In this document: piece by piece, positions 45,201 to 52,302 of the stretch | How the letters are laid out: each line of letters starts with the position of its first letter | How positions within the stretch are numbered: the first letter of the stretch is position 1 | Assembly: GCA_910586895.1 (NCBI GenBank) | Contig: CAJUIW010000014.1 | Span: 1-52,388 of the forward strand | Source of the DNA: an uncultured Muribaculaceae bacterium | GTDB lineage: Bacteria; Bacteroidota; Bacteroidia; Bacteroidales; Muribaculaceae | Length of the DNA stretch: 52,388 nt | Direction: 5' to 3' | Notes under the pieces: generated by a model | What the model saw: only the letters and a program-made list of their open reading frames with translations | Told to the model about the DNA's origin: nothing | Databases searched by the model: none | Position numbers and translations under genes: made by a program

Positions 45201-45624
45201 AAGCTCCGGCGATAGGCTCGCCATCGGAGTCCTCCACTATGCCTGATGCTGTTTTCATCCGGAGATTGCCATTAGAGTTGGCGTCAGAGGTTGTGGCGCT
45301 CTTGCGTCGCGGAAGAATCACGATTGATTTTGACGATACAATTTCATAGCTCAGCTTTGAGTCCTGAAAAAGCTTGTCCAGGACTTCGTTGACCGAGGTA
45401 TTGTCAAATGTGGCTGTAATGGCGTGGAATCCTTTCAGATCCGCGTCCTTGTAGGAGAAACGATAGTCCGTCTGCTGTTCTATTTGCTTCAGGACCTGTT
45501 GCAGAGAATAGTTCTTTGCCTTGATTGTGACAGTTCCCGGCGAAGCAGCCTGTATAGCCGTCCAGCTCACAAGGGCAAGCATCAGCAATACACATCGTCT
45601 GATAATGAATTGGTACTTCTTCAT
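42211..45624 (-). CDS. SusC/RagA family TonB-linked outer-membrane transporter with STN domain
   Basis: A 1137-residue TonB-dependent transporter. The signal peptide (to about 27) is followed by an STN domain (about 35-105, YSLQQVLKQIEQQTDYRFSY), a CarboxypepD_reg-like repeat (about 127-200), the plug (from about 205, EVVVIGFGQQ) and a 22-strand barrel ending KISFGINLTI. The STN domain signals through the FecR-type anti-sigma encoded just upstream. It imports oligosaccharide in concert with SusD. A 26-nt motif at 45670-45695 is shared with the fecR upstream region. Confidence 0.95.
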   Translation of the reverse strand: MKKYQFIIRRCVLLMLALVSWTAIQAASPGTVTIKAKNYSLQQVLKQIEQQTDYRFSYKDADLKGFHAITATFDNTSVNEVLDKLFQDSKLSYEIVSSKSIVILPRRKSATTSDANSNGNLRMKTASGIVEDSDGEPIAGASVRCMSNASIGTTTNASGQFTLRVPESESQLLISYIGMHPQKKAVGPDMKVSLAEDATALDEVVVIGFGQQKKVNVTGAVSNVDVGKTIGDRPIVSTAEALQAAVPGLRVDLAAQGAPGGSSSLNIRGTTSINGGAPLVLVNNVPMDINLIDPQDIESVSVLKDAASSAIYGARAAFGVILITTKQGSKEQRPRVSYNNNFSFTSPIELPRKASPIEEVTAYKKMGWANDTYVDGKNITQWEQYILDYNANPSKYPNGYIFDEKGNLFLMRENDIFDQMMDNHGFQQNHNASISGGTQRSNYRISFGYTNEDGILITDKDKFRRTNFATSLGTDVTSWLNTSVDIRYASSFRSVVEQGGRNGVWGSAVTLPSYQNIYPYELNGVEYPAECSTTYILNGEPRRIKSTDLRVLGRVVITPGIKGLRLTGEYTFNRSTGQNSIYSNKYNYIGMNFSGVMNSVENTSYQITESATNYNAVNIYGNYDFSFGKNNFALTAGYNQESSHYQDLFTQRNDVLLENLPSISGATGTTTSKDSFSEYAVRGAFYRVAYNYDNRYLLEANGRYDGSSRFPKNHRFGFFPSFSGAWRISQEEFMQSLQPVLSNLKLRASWGEIGNQNISSNYPYIPSMGIYQTTWLVNGTKPTTLSAPGLVSANFSWEKAATLDFALEFGLLNNRLTGTVEWYRRDTRDMLAPGMDLPWVVGAAPANQNAADLRTNGWEVDLRWVDRIGDVGYNVSFNLYDTRSKITRFRNETKLLTNYYEGMEIGEIWGYTTDRYYTADDFNADGSLKDGIPKPQGAGTMYPGDILYVDYDGDGKIYSGAGTADDPGDRRIIGNRTPRMIYGIRAGVNWKGFDLQLFFHGVGKMDFWRTDQMVWPNGSWGVNFKETLDFWTEDNPGAFFPRTYANNAVNTSYNRWTQTKYLADASFLRLQNITLSYTLPRNIVKKIYLDNLRVYISGENLKTWDHLPHGLEPEMLSNGAWTYPYMRKISFGINLTI

Positions 45625-45669
45625 GGTTTCCGTGTGATATGATTAGGTTAATAATTGTTTACAATCATT

Positions 45670-45695
45670 AAGACACGGACAGAACCGTAATGTAC
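45670..45695 (-). promoter_or_regulatory. 26-nt motif upstream of SusC (candidate ECF promoter)
   Basis: Gapless 26-nt match (19 of 26 identical) to 46698-46723. On the minus strand it reads GTACATTACGG, 6 nt, then CCGTGTCTT. It lies 45 nt before the susC start. The two blocks are exact or nearly so, and only the spacer varies. Candidate recognition site of the ECF sigma factor encoded upstream. Confidence 0.6.
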
Positions 45696-45726
45696 CGGCT
45701 GGAAAATATGTTTTACAACATATATC

Positions 45727-46668
45727 CTAATAAGGGAGCGCGAATCCGTAGATGCGGCTGAGTATCTTTAATGCCGTTGCCAGGTCATCCCAGGGCAGTG
45801 TGCCGGTGAAGTTGGCGTTGATGGACCGCTTGATATCATCGGACAGTGTTATACCATAGGACTGCTCGATGCTTTTGATCAGCGCTTCAGGAGTGGCGTT
45901 ATTGAATTTCAGTTCGTCGGCATCCCAGTCCTGTTGTGTGTTGTCGGATCGCTGGGTTACCGATATCTCACCGGTAGTGGAGTTGATGGTGGCTATATCG
46001 CCGGGCGACATTTTGATCTGCTTGTTGGTCTTTCCGGAGGTGATGGTCACGGAGCCGCTGTCAAGGCTGACCATCGATTCCGGAGCGCCTTCCACGGCCG
46101 ATATGCCGAACGATGTCCCGTGGACTGTCACCGTGAATCCCGGAGCATTCACCTCAAAGGGATGTGAGCTATCTTTGGCTATGTTGAAATATGCCTGTCC
46201 GTAGAATGTCACGTTGCGTGAGCTGTCAGGGTTGAATGTTGACGGATATTTCATTGACGACATGCCGCGGAGCGTCACGGAGGAACCATCCGAGAGAGTC
46301 ATCTCCGTCTTTCCTGAGCCGCATGTGCTGATGGTGTTGATAACCGCTCGGTCCATGCTGCGCGATGATATGAACAGGTATACTGAAAGAGCTATAAGCA
46401 GCGGTGTTATTACAGCGGCCGCTGCAGTTATGGCACGGAATATGCGTGATCTGTCGCGCTTCGGTCGTGAAAGTGACAGTGTGAGGTCGATGCTCTCTTT
46501 GATTCGCTCGATATTGTCGGTGTAGTCACCGCTGTCAGAGCGTTCCGGGCAATCCGGAAACAGAGCGTCCAGTTCATCCGGAGGAAGAGTGAGCAGCAGC
46601 TCTCTGAGCCGGAGCTTTTCTTCGGCTGACAATTCTCCCTTTCCATATTTGGCTATGAGGTTATGCAT
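45727..46668 (-). CDS. FecR-family anti-sigma factor
   Basis: A 313-residue inner-membrane protein. A cytoplasmic N-terminus binds the sigma factor, a membrane helix lies at about 83-107, and a periplasmic FecR domain (about 115-225, with TLSDGSSVTLRGMSSMKYP and the YFNIAKDSSHPFEV core) precedes a C-terminal secretin/STN-like domain. It receives the STN-domain signal from SusC and keeps the ECF sigma factor inactive until substrate is bound. It lies 47 bp downstream of the sigma gene, with a copy of the 26-nt motif in between. Confidence 0.92.
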   Translation of the reverse strand: MHNLIAKYGKGELSAEEKLRLRELLLTLPPDELDALFPDCPERSDSGDYTDNIERIKESIDLTLSLSRPKRDRSRIFRAITAAAAVITPLLIALSVYLFISSRSMDRAVINTISTCGSGKTEMTLSDGSSVTLRGMSSMKYPSTFNPDSSRNVTFYGQAYFNIAKDSSHPFEVNAPGFTVTVHGTSFGISAVEGAPESMVSLDSGSVTITSGKTNKQIKMSPGDIATINSTTGEISVTQRSDNTQQDWDADELKFNNATPEALIKSIEQSYGITLSDDIKRSINANFTGTLPWDDLATALKILSRIYGFALPY

Positions 46669-46697
46669 TATGGTGTGGATGGGGACTGATGATTATA

Positions 46698-46723
46698 AAG
46701 ACACGGGATTTAACGTTATGTAC
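46698..46723 (-). promoter_or_regulatory. 26-nt motif upstream of fecR (candidate ECF promoter)
   Basis: Same blocks as at 45670-45695: GTACATAACGT and CCGTGTCTT on the minus strand. It overlaps the 3' end of the sigma gene and lies 29 nt before the fecR start. Confidence 0.6.
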
Positions 46724-47291
46724 TGATTATGTAGCATGAAAATAGGGGCAACATATAATATATGTGTCCTGAAAGCTTATCCCTGAGATTTTTCAGCCCT
46801 ATGGAGAGTGTGTTTCTTACGGTCTGTATGCTCAGGTTGAGTTCTTGTGCGATTTCTGCATTTGACATATTGCGGAAGCGCGACATTATTATAATGCGTC
46901 GCTGGCTGCCTGACAATTGGGCTATGGCATTCATCACGTTCTGCTCAAACTCCCTGTATTCGATGCCGAAATTGTCATTTTCGGCCGATGGATTCTCTAT
47001 TGACAGTCTGTAATCCTCCAGCAGTTCGTTGTCGATGCGGGCCCTGTATTTGTTCAGAATCTTGAAGCGCGCGGAGGTGTAAAGCAGTGGGCTCAGTGAA
47101 TCGGTGGCACGGATTGACTCCCGTGATTTCCAAAGTGCCACAAAAACATCCTGCACCACCTCCTCAGCGTCCTGGATGCTGTTGAGATGATGCAGGCAAA
47201 ATCGGAATATTTTGTCGGCATACATGGCGTATATCGTGTCGAAAGCTCTTTTGTCGCCCTCTTTCAGGCGGGTTATAAGGCGAGCTTCCAT
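46716..47291 (-). CDS. ECF-type RNA polymerase sigma factor of the glycan locus
   Basis: A 191-residue ECF sigma factor: region 2 with HHLNSIQDAEEVVQDVFVALW and region 4 with LSGSQRRIIIMSRFRNMSNAEIAQELNLS, typical of Bacteroidetes SusC/FecR-linked sigma factors. The C-terminus has a hydrophobic tail (YYMLPLFSCYIIST). It likely activates susC and fecR via the 26-nt motifs. There is no separate promoter in the 37-bp gap after prs, so it may be read from upstream. Confidence 0.92.
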   Translation of the reverse strand: MEARLITRLKEGDKRAFDTIYAMYADKIFRFCLHHLNSIQDAEEVVQDVFVALWKSRESIRATDSLSPLLYTSARFKILNKYRARIDNELLEDYRLSIENPSAENDNFGIEYREFEQNVMNAIAQLSGSQRRIIIMSRFRNMSNAEIAQELNLSIQTVRNTLSIGLKNLRDKLSGHIYYMLPLFSCYIIST

Positions 47292-47328
47292 AATGTCTAC
47301 GCGCGTGTGTATGCGTCCGTGTCAGTCT

Positions 47329-48273
47329 TTATTTGAACACGTACTGTGATGATATTGACTGATTGCTGTGTACGCGGCGGATAGTGTCGGCTATGAGGTG
47401 AGCCACGCTGAGTACGGTAGCTTTCTTGCAGTCCTTGTTGAAAGGAATGGAGTTGGTGAAGATCATTTCGGTCATGCCCGAATCGTCAACGCGCTGTGAG
47501 GCCGGATCGCTCATGATGGCGTGTGATGCGAGGGCGCGTACTGACTTGGCACCTTTGCTCATCATCAGGTCGGCAGCCTTGGCTATGGTACCGGCGGTGT
47601 CCACCATGTCATCAATCAGAATCACATTCTTGTCCTTGACATCGCCAATCACGGTCATTGATTCAACCACATTGGCTTTGGCGCGCTGCTTGTGGCACAG
47701 TACCAAGGGTACATCAAGATATTTGGCATAGCTGTTGGCGCGCTTTGCTCCGCCTACGTCGGGGGTGGCCACAACCATGTCCTCCAGCTTGAGGCTCTTG
47801 ATGTAGGGGATAAATACTGAAGAAGCGTAGAGGTGGTCAACGGGGACATTGAAGAATCCCTGAATCTGGTCAGCATGGAGGTCCATGGTGATCACGCGGT
47901 TGACACCGGCGGCCGAAAGAAGGTCGGCTACAAGCTTGGCTGCGATTGACACACGGGGCTTGTCCTTGCGGTCCTGACGGGCCCAGCCGAAATAAGGGAT
48001 GACGGCGATCACGGAGTGGGCTGACGCACGCTTCGCTGCATCAATCATGAGCAACAGCTCCATGAGATTGTCAGTGTTGGGGAATGTAGACTGCACAAGG
48101 TAGACTTCGCATCCGCGCACCGTTTCTTCAAACGATACTTCAAATTCACCGTCGGCAAAGTGCTGAACGTTCATTTTGCCAAGTTCGATGCCGAGGTCTT
48201 TACAGATTTCTTCGCCCATGTAGCGCGATTTCGTGCCGGCGAAAATCTTGATGGGATGAATAGCTGACTGCAT
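47329..48273 (-). CDS. prs: Ribose-phosphate pyrophosphokinase (PRPP synthetase)
   Basis: A 314-residue PRPP synthetase of standard length. It has FADGEFEV near the N-terminus, IPYFGWARQDRKDKPR, TMDLHADQIQGFF with the metal-binding His and the PRPP-binding loop VILIDDMVDTAGT. It makes PRPP for nucleotide, His and Trp synthesis. It has its own -7 box at 48303-48310 and ends 37 bp before the ECF sigma gene of the glycan locus. Confidence 0.96.
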   Translation of the reverse strand: MQSAIHPIKIFAGTKSRYMGEEICKDLGIELGKMNVQHFADGEFEVSFEETVRGCEVYLVQSTFPNTDNLMELLLMIDAAKRASAHSVIAVIPYFGWARQDRKDKPRVSIAAKLVADLLSAAGVNRVITMDLHADQIQGFFNVPVDHLYASSVFIPYIKSLKLEDMVVATPDVGGAKRANSYAKYLDVPLVLCHKQRAKANVVESMTVIGDVKDKNVILIDDMVDTAGTIAKAADLMMSKGAKSVRALASHAIMSDPASQRVDDSGMTEMIFTNSIPFNKDCKKATVLSVAHLIADTIRRVHSNQSISSQYVFK

Positions 48274-48302
48274 AAATTCAGGATATGGTTTTGTTGATGC
48301 TG

Positions 48303-48310
48303 CAAAGGTA
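48303..48310 (-). promoter_or_regulatory. -7 box (TACCTTTG) of prs
   Basis: A TAnnTTTG match on the minus strand, 29 nt before the ATG at 48273. No -33 element at the usual distance. Confidence 0.55.
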
Positions 48311-48375
48311 CTAAAAATTTGTTAGCCCTGCTTCTAATGTTGCCATTTTGTATTGTGTCTACATTCCGGCTGGGC

Positions 48376-48422
48376 AAAAAAAGCCCCGGACCATACTCTT
48401 GCCGTGGTGAGCATGGCCCGGG
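48376..48422 (-). terminator. Terminator of the small monooxygenase gene
   Basis: Read on the minus strand, a stem of 12 pairs with two mismatches (CCGGG, CATGG-type arms) is followed by seven T. It begins 20 bp after the gene's stop at 48443. Confidence 0.75.
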
Positions 48423-48442
48423 AAAATATGCTGTGGCAGGGG

Positions 48443-48721
48443 TCAGAAGGTAAATTCCTCAAGAGTCATAGTGGCAAGACTTTCAATCCGTGGTACAAGG
48501 CGCTTGAAATGTTCTGATGCCATGTGGGCCTCAAGATCGGCGCGCGACTGCCATGTCTCGTATATCATAAGGCGGTCATCGGCGGTTAGAGAGCCAAGGA
48601 GATCATAGTCAATACACCCTTTGTCGTGAAGTGACAGCTCCACAAGTTCGGTGGCGGCTTCTATCAGAGGCCGGCGGTTTTCGCTTTTCTCTATCAGTAG
48701 AGATACGTTAACTCTTATCAT
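48443..48721 (-). CDS. Antibiotic-biosynthesis-monooxygenase-like (ABM) protein
   Basis: A 92-residue ABM-domain protein of the YgiN/quinol-monooxygenase-like family, recognised from the short ferredoxin-like fold, LLGSLTADDRLMIYETWQSRADLEAHMASEHF and the small size. Family members are cofactor-free oxygenases or dimerising stress proteins; its activity is not known here. It has its own terminator 20 bp after the stop. A promoter is not clear upstream. Confidence 0.88.
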   Translation of the reverse strand: MIRVNVSLLIEKSENRRPLIEAATELVELSLHDKGCIDYDLLGSLTADDRLMIYETWQSRADLEAHMASEHFKRLVPRIESLATMTLEEFTF

Positions 48722-48856
48722 GTCAGATTATATTTATTTGGTTATGTAAGATAATAACAACTGACGGCGCCAAATGTGGCAACCCAATCCGTTCCTGGCT
48801 CATTATTACGGTATGACTTTTTATCCCGCCTGTGTGTGAATCCACAGAAATTTATG

Positions 48857-48864
48857 TACTTTTG
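48857..48864 (+). promoter_or_regulatory. -7 box (TACTTTTG) of the DpnII-type operon
   Basis: A TAnnTTTG match 63 nt before the methylase ATG at 48928, with no clear -33 element. The 206-bp gap before the operon (48722-48927) holds nothing else recognisable. Confidence 0.5.
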
Positions 48865-48927
48865 TGATCTAATGGCATGGACATGACCTTCAGAGGTGCA
48901 TAGCAAATTTTAGCCAGTAGCTTGATT

Positions 48928-49869
48928 ATGCAAACTATGACTAAGACAACGGGCAAACCCTTTCTCAAATGGGCTGGAGGAAAAACGCAGTTACTTCCAA
49001 CAATAGACTCGTTTCTTCCCGCATCATTCCGGAAAGAACGGTCTGTTACATACATAGAGCCATTTGTAGGTGGTGGGGCAATGCTTTTTTTTATGCTTCA
49101 GAAGTATAGCAATATAAAAAGGGCAATAATTAATGATATAAATCATCATCTCGTTACTACATATCGGATAATCAGAGATAATCCGTTTGCTTTGATTGAC
49201 TCACTTAATGAGCTTCAAACTTTATATCGCGAACTAAAAGATTATGAAGATAGAAAATCATTCTATCTTAATATCCGACGTAGGTTTAATGAAGCAAATA
49301 TGTCAGAAATCGAAGAGGCTTCGTATATGATTTTTATGAACAGAACATGTTTTAATGGCCTCTATCGTGAAAACTCTAAAGGCGGGTTTAATGTCCCTTT
49401 TGGAAAATATCTCAATCCTACTATCTGTGATGAGGCTCTTATTATTGCAGATAGTAACTTACTACAGAAAGTAGAAATTTTACAAGGGGATTTTGAACAT
49501 ACACAAGAATATGTAAATGGATATACGTTTTTATATTTTGACCCGCCCTATCGTCCGTTAGATGCCACTTCAAGTTTTAATTCTTACGTTAAAGAAGCAT
49601 TTGATGACAACGAGCAACGACGACTAAAAGAGTTTTTTGCAAAACTTTCCAACGAAGGATGTCTCGAGATTTTAAGTAATTCTGATGGAAGGGGACGTAA
49701 TGAAGCAGATACTTTTTTTGATGAATTGTATAAAGATTTTAATATTGAAAGAGTATATGCTAAGAGAAGTATCAATGCAAATCCAGCAAAACGGGGAGTA
49801 TTGACCGAATTATTGATAAGAAACTATAATAATTGTCAGGGTGTCAATGGAGCGCTCTTTGTAGAATAG
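48928..49869 (+). CDS. Dam-type GATC adenine-N6 methyltransferase (DpnM-like)
   Basis: A 313-residue alpha-type adenine methyltransferase of the Dam/DpnIIM family. Conserved features are KPFLKWAGGKTQLLPTI at the N-terminus, FVGGGAM (residues 46-52) for AdoMet binding, SYMIFMNRTCFNGLYREN and the catalytic DPPY (205-208). Family members methylate the adenine of GATC in double-stranded DNA and so protect the host from the DpnII-type nuclease encoded 3 bp downstream. Of three possible starts, the ATG at 48928 is used; TTG 48922 is less likely. The gene is far more AT-rich than its neighbours to the left. Confidence 0.9.
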   Translation: MQTMTKTTGKPFLKWAGGKTQLLPTIDSFLPASFRKERSVTYIEPFVGGGAMLFFMLQKYSNIKRAIINDINHHLVTTYRIIRDNPFALIDSLNELQTLYRELKDYEDRKSFYLNIRRRFNEANMSEIEEASYMIFMNRTCFNGLYRENSKGGFNVPFGKYLNPTICDEALIIADSNLLQKVEILQGDFEHTQEYVNGYTFLYFDPPYRPLDATSSFNSYVKEAFDDNEQRRLKEFFAKLSNEGCLEILSNSDGRGRNEADTFFDELYKDFNIERVYAKRSINANPAKRGVLTELLIRNYNNCQGVNGALFVE

Positions 49870-49872
49870 ATT

Positions 49873-50700
49873 ATGTCAAAAGAATTTGATGACTTCATGG
49901 GGCCTCTGAAGGAAACCCATTTTTCACTTGGTGATTATGTGGACTTCCATAAGGTCGCTGTAAATGTAGAATCCATATCGATAAAGCTAAATCAACTTAA
50001 TTATCTTATAGGACAAGACGATATGGCTTCTGCAGTGAGACGTCTATGGGAAGAAAATGCAAATGTATTTTCTGTATTAGATGTGTTAATTGCAGTGCGT
50101 GCTAAAGATCAAAAGAAAACACTTGGTAGTGACGGAGAAATAAGATTAGTTTCAGACTATTTTAAGACTCCTGAACAAGTCACGGAATTCCTTAATGAAA
50201 CGGGTTTAACAGAAGTGTTTCAAGCGAAACAAATAAGGAATCTTGTTGATTATGTTTTTGGTGTTGAAGTTGGCCTTGATTCGAATGCCCGTAAAAATCG
50301 AGGTGGCCATATAATGGAGGACCTTGTCGCGTCCATTTTTGCAAAGAACGGAATAACATTTGACAGAGAGGTATATTATACTGAGTTCCCTGAGATTGTG
50401 AGGGTATTAGGCGCTGATAACAAGAGGTTTGATTTTGTGATACAGACTCCTGGGAAGATATATCTTATTGAAGCAAATTTCTATACAGGTGGGGGCTCAA
50501 AGCTTAATGAAGTAGCTCGTGCATATTCAGAGTTGGCTCCAAAAATCAATGCAGTCCCTGGTTTTGAATTTGTATGGATAACAGATGGTGTGGGATGGAA
50601 GTCTGCCCGGAATAAACTTGAAGAAGCTTTTGCTCATATACCCAGTGTATATAATCTCTCAAATATTCAAGAATTTATATCGGTAGTAAAAAATGATTAG
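49873..50700 (+). CDS. DpnII-type type II restriction endonuclease (GATC)
   Basis: A 275-residue DpnII-family nuclease. The recognisable stretches are GGHIMEDLVASIFAKNG and a PD-(D/E)XK-type core, RFDFVIQTPGKIYLIEANFY, where the family uses EAN or ETN in place of ExK. It should cut unmethylated GATC. It follows the Dam-type methylase by 3 bp and its last 8 bp overlap the MutH-like gene. Length and domain layout match known family members. Actual cutting specificity is inferred from the family and from the neighbouring methylases. Confidence 0.88.
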   Translation: MSKEFDDFMGPLKETHFSLGDYVDFHKVAVNVESISIKLNQLNYLIGQDDMASAVRRLWEENANVFSVLDVLIAVRAKDQKKTLGSDGEIRLVSDYFKTPEQVTEFLNETGLTEVFQAKQIRNLVDYVFGVEVGLDSNARKNRGGHIMEDLVASIFAKNGITFDREVYYTEFPEIVRVLGADNKRFDFVIQTPGKIYLIEANFYTGGGSKLNEVARAYSELAPKINAVPGFEFVWITDGVGWKSARNKLEEAFAHIPSVYNLSNIQEFISVVKND

Positions 50701-51394
50701 TAGTAAAGTTATTGAGGTCCTTACGCCTCTCTTTAATATAATCACCAACGTAAAAGGGAAAACCATAGGAGAGATAAAAGAATCTCTCTTTATTGGTGAT
50801 AGGTGTAGAATGAAAAAAGGAGCTTCTGGATTAATCGTCGAAAACTTACTGGGTGTAGAAAACAACAATAGAGATGAAGCTGATTTACCCCAAATTGGCT
50901 GTGAGATTAAGATCTTACCATTACAAAAGAATAAAGATGGGTCTATTAAGGCCAAAGAACCTACCGCAATCCAGATGATTAATTATTGTGAGGTTGCCAA
51001 AGAAACATGGGAAACAGCAAAGATTAGAAATAAGATTAATCTTACATTTTGGGTAGTTTATCTTGCAAAGGTTGATGGCGAACGTAAGCAACAAGATGAT
51101 TATGTAATTGTAGATTATTTTCTTGATCATCCATCCGATTTACAAAATTCAGTTTTCAAAACTGACTGGGAAGAGATTCAATCATACATCAAGCGTGGTG
51201 ACGCAGACAAACTTTCATGTAGTATGGGAATCTATCTCGAACCAAAGACTAAAGGAGCAAATAACCAAGATAAAACGGACGCACCTGACGGAAAGGGCGG
51301 AATAATACGAGCACGAAGAAGAGCTTTCTACTATAAGAAAAACTATACTAATACACAGATAATTCCAAAACTGGATTTATCTGCTATTAAATAA
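50693..51394 (+). CDS. MutH/Sau3AI-type GATC endonuclease-like protein
   Basis: A 233-residue single-domain protein of MutH size. Key residues are Glu50 (in KKGASGLIVENLLG), Asp64, Glu71 and Lys73 (in DLPQIGCEIKILPL). The spacing Glu-14-Asp-7-Glu-2-Lys equals that of E. coli MutH Glu56, Asp70, Glu77 and Lys79. Later, WETAKIRNKINLTFW and RAFYYKKNYTN match MutH WETSHVRHK and GFYLKKNFT. MutH nicks unmethylated GATC; Sau3AI uses the same fold. It starts 8 bp inside the DpnII-type gene and shares its stop with the next start (TAATG). A second GATC nuclease within a DpnII locus is unusual. Confidence 0.85.
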   Translation: MISSKVIEVLTPLFNIITNVKGKTIGEIKESLFIGDRCRMKKGASGLIVENLLGVENNNRDEADLPQIGCEIKILPLQKNKDGSIKAKEPTAIQMINYCEVAKETWETAKIRNKINLTFWVVYLAKVDGERKQQDDYVIVDYFLDHPSDLQNSVFKTDWEEIQSYIKRGDADKLSCSMGIYLEPKTKGANNQDKTDAPDGKGGIIRARRRAFYYKKNYTNTQIIPKLDLSAIK

Positions 51395-52266
51395 TGATAA
51401 AAGCATTTTACAAATCATACGACCGAGCTTTCACTATCGTTCATGGTGATTGTTTTTATGTGCTTCCTCAGTTCGATTTTAAGTTCGACATGATATTTGC
51501 AGACCCTCCATATTTCCTATCCAATGGAGGCATAAGCTATCAAGCTGGTAAGGTCGTTTGTGTAGACAAGGGTGATTGGGATAAAGGAGGGACTCCCGAA
51601 TCTATAATGGAGTTTAACCGAAGATGGCTCTCATTATGCCGTGAAAAGCTTAAAGACAATGGGACTATTTGGATTTCAGGAACCCATCATAATATTTTTT
51701 GTATAGCTACGCTCCTTACAGAGCTTGGTTATAAAATACTTAATGTGATAACTTGGGCAAAAACCAATCCACCACCAAACATTTCATGTAGATTCTTTAC
51801 GCATTCTACCGAGTTTATTCTTTGGGCTCGAAAGTTGCCGAAAGTCCCTCACAAGTACAACTATGATTTGATGAGAGCCATAAATGGGAGTAAACAAATG
51901 ACGGATGTTTGGCGTCTGCCAGCAATTGCACGGTGGGAGAAATCCTGTGGTAAACATCCTACTCAGAAGCCGTTGGCTCTACTGACAAGAATTATATTGG
52001 CAAGCACAGATGAACATGATTGGATTTTGGACCCTTTCTCTGGTTCATCTACTACGGGTATCGCTGCAAATCTAAGTGGTCGTCGTTTTCTCGGCATTGA
52101 GAAGGAGGAGCCTTTTGTACAAATATCCAAAGCTCGACGTATTGAAATTGAGAATCCCCAGACTTTTGCTTCTTACAGGCGTAAGCTTAAAGACCTGTCT
52201 TTTGCGTCCTCCTATGATGTAATTAAAGAGCCATATTCTGAGTATGATGTTGAATTGCCATTTTGA
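51394..52266 (+). CDS. DpnA-like second adenine methyltransferase (single-strand type)
   Basis: A 290-residue beta-type adenine methyltransferase (catalytic DPPY at 37-40 before the AdoMet motif DPFSGSSTTG near 222). The context after DPPY, FLSNGGIS, and further on the run GKHPTQKP match M2.DpnII/DpnA, which in the pneumococcal DpnII system methylates GATC in single-stranded DNA and helps rescue transforming DNA. It overlaps the MutH-like gene by one base, so it is the last gene of the operon. Single-strand activity is inferred from the DpnA resemblance, not visible in the sequence. Confidence 0.88.
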   Translation: MIKAFYKSYDRAFTIVHGDCFYVLPQFDFKFDMIFADPPYFLSNGGISYQAGKVVCVDKGDWDKGGTPESIMEFNRRWLSLCREKLKDNGTIWISGTHHNIFCIATLLTELGYKILNVITWAKTNPPPNISCRFFTHSTEFILWARKLPKVPHKYNYDLMRAINGSKQMTDVWRLPAIARWEKSCGKHPTQKPLALLTRIILASTDEHDWILDPFSGSSTTGIAANLSGRRFLGIEKEEPFVQISKARRIEIENPQTFASYRRKLKDLSFASSYDVIKEPYSEYDVELPF

Positions 52267-52302
52267 ACCAGTATGCTACGAGGTGATAATTTGTCAGAAT
52301 AA

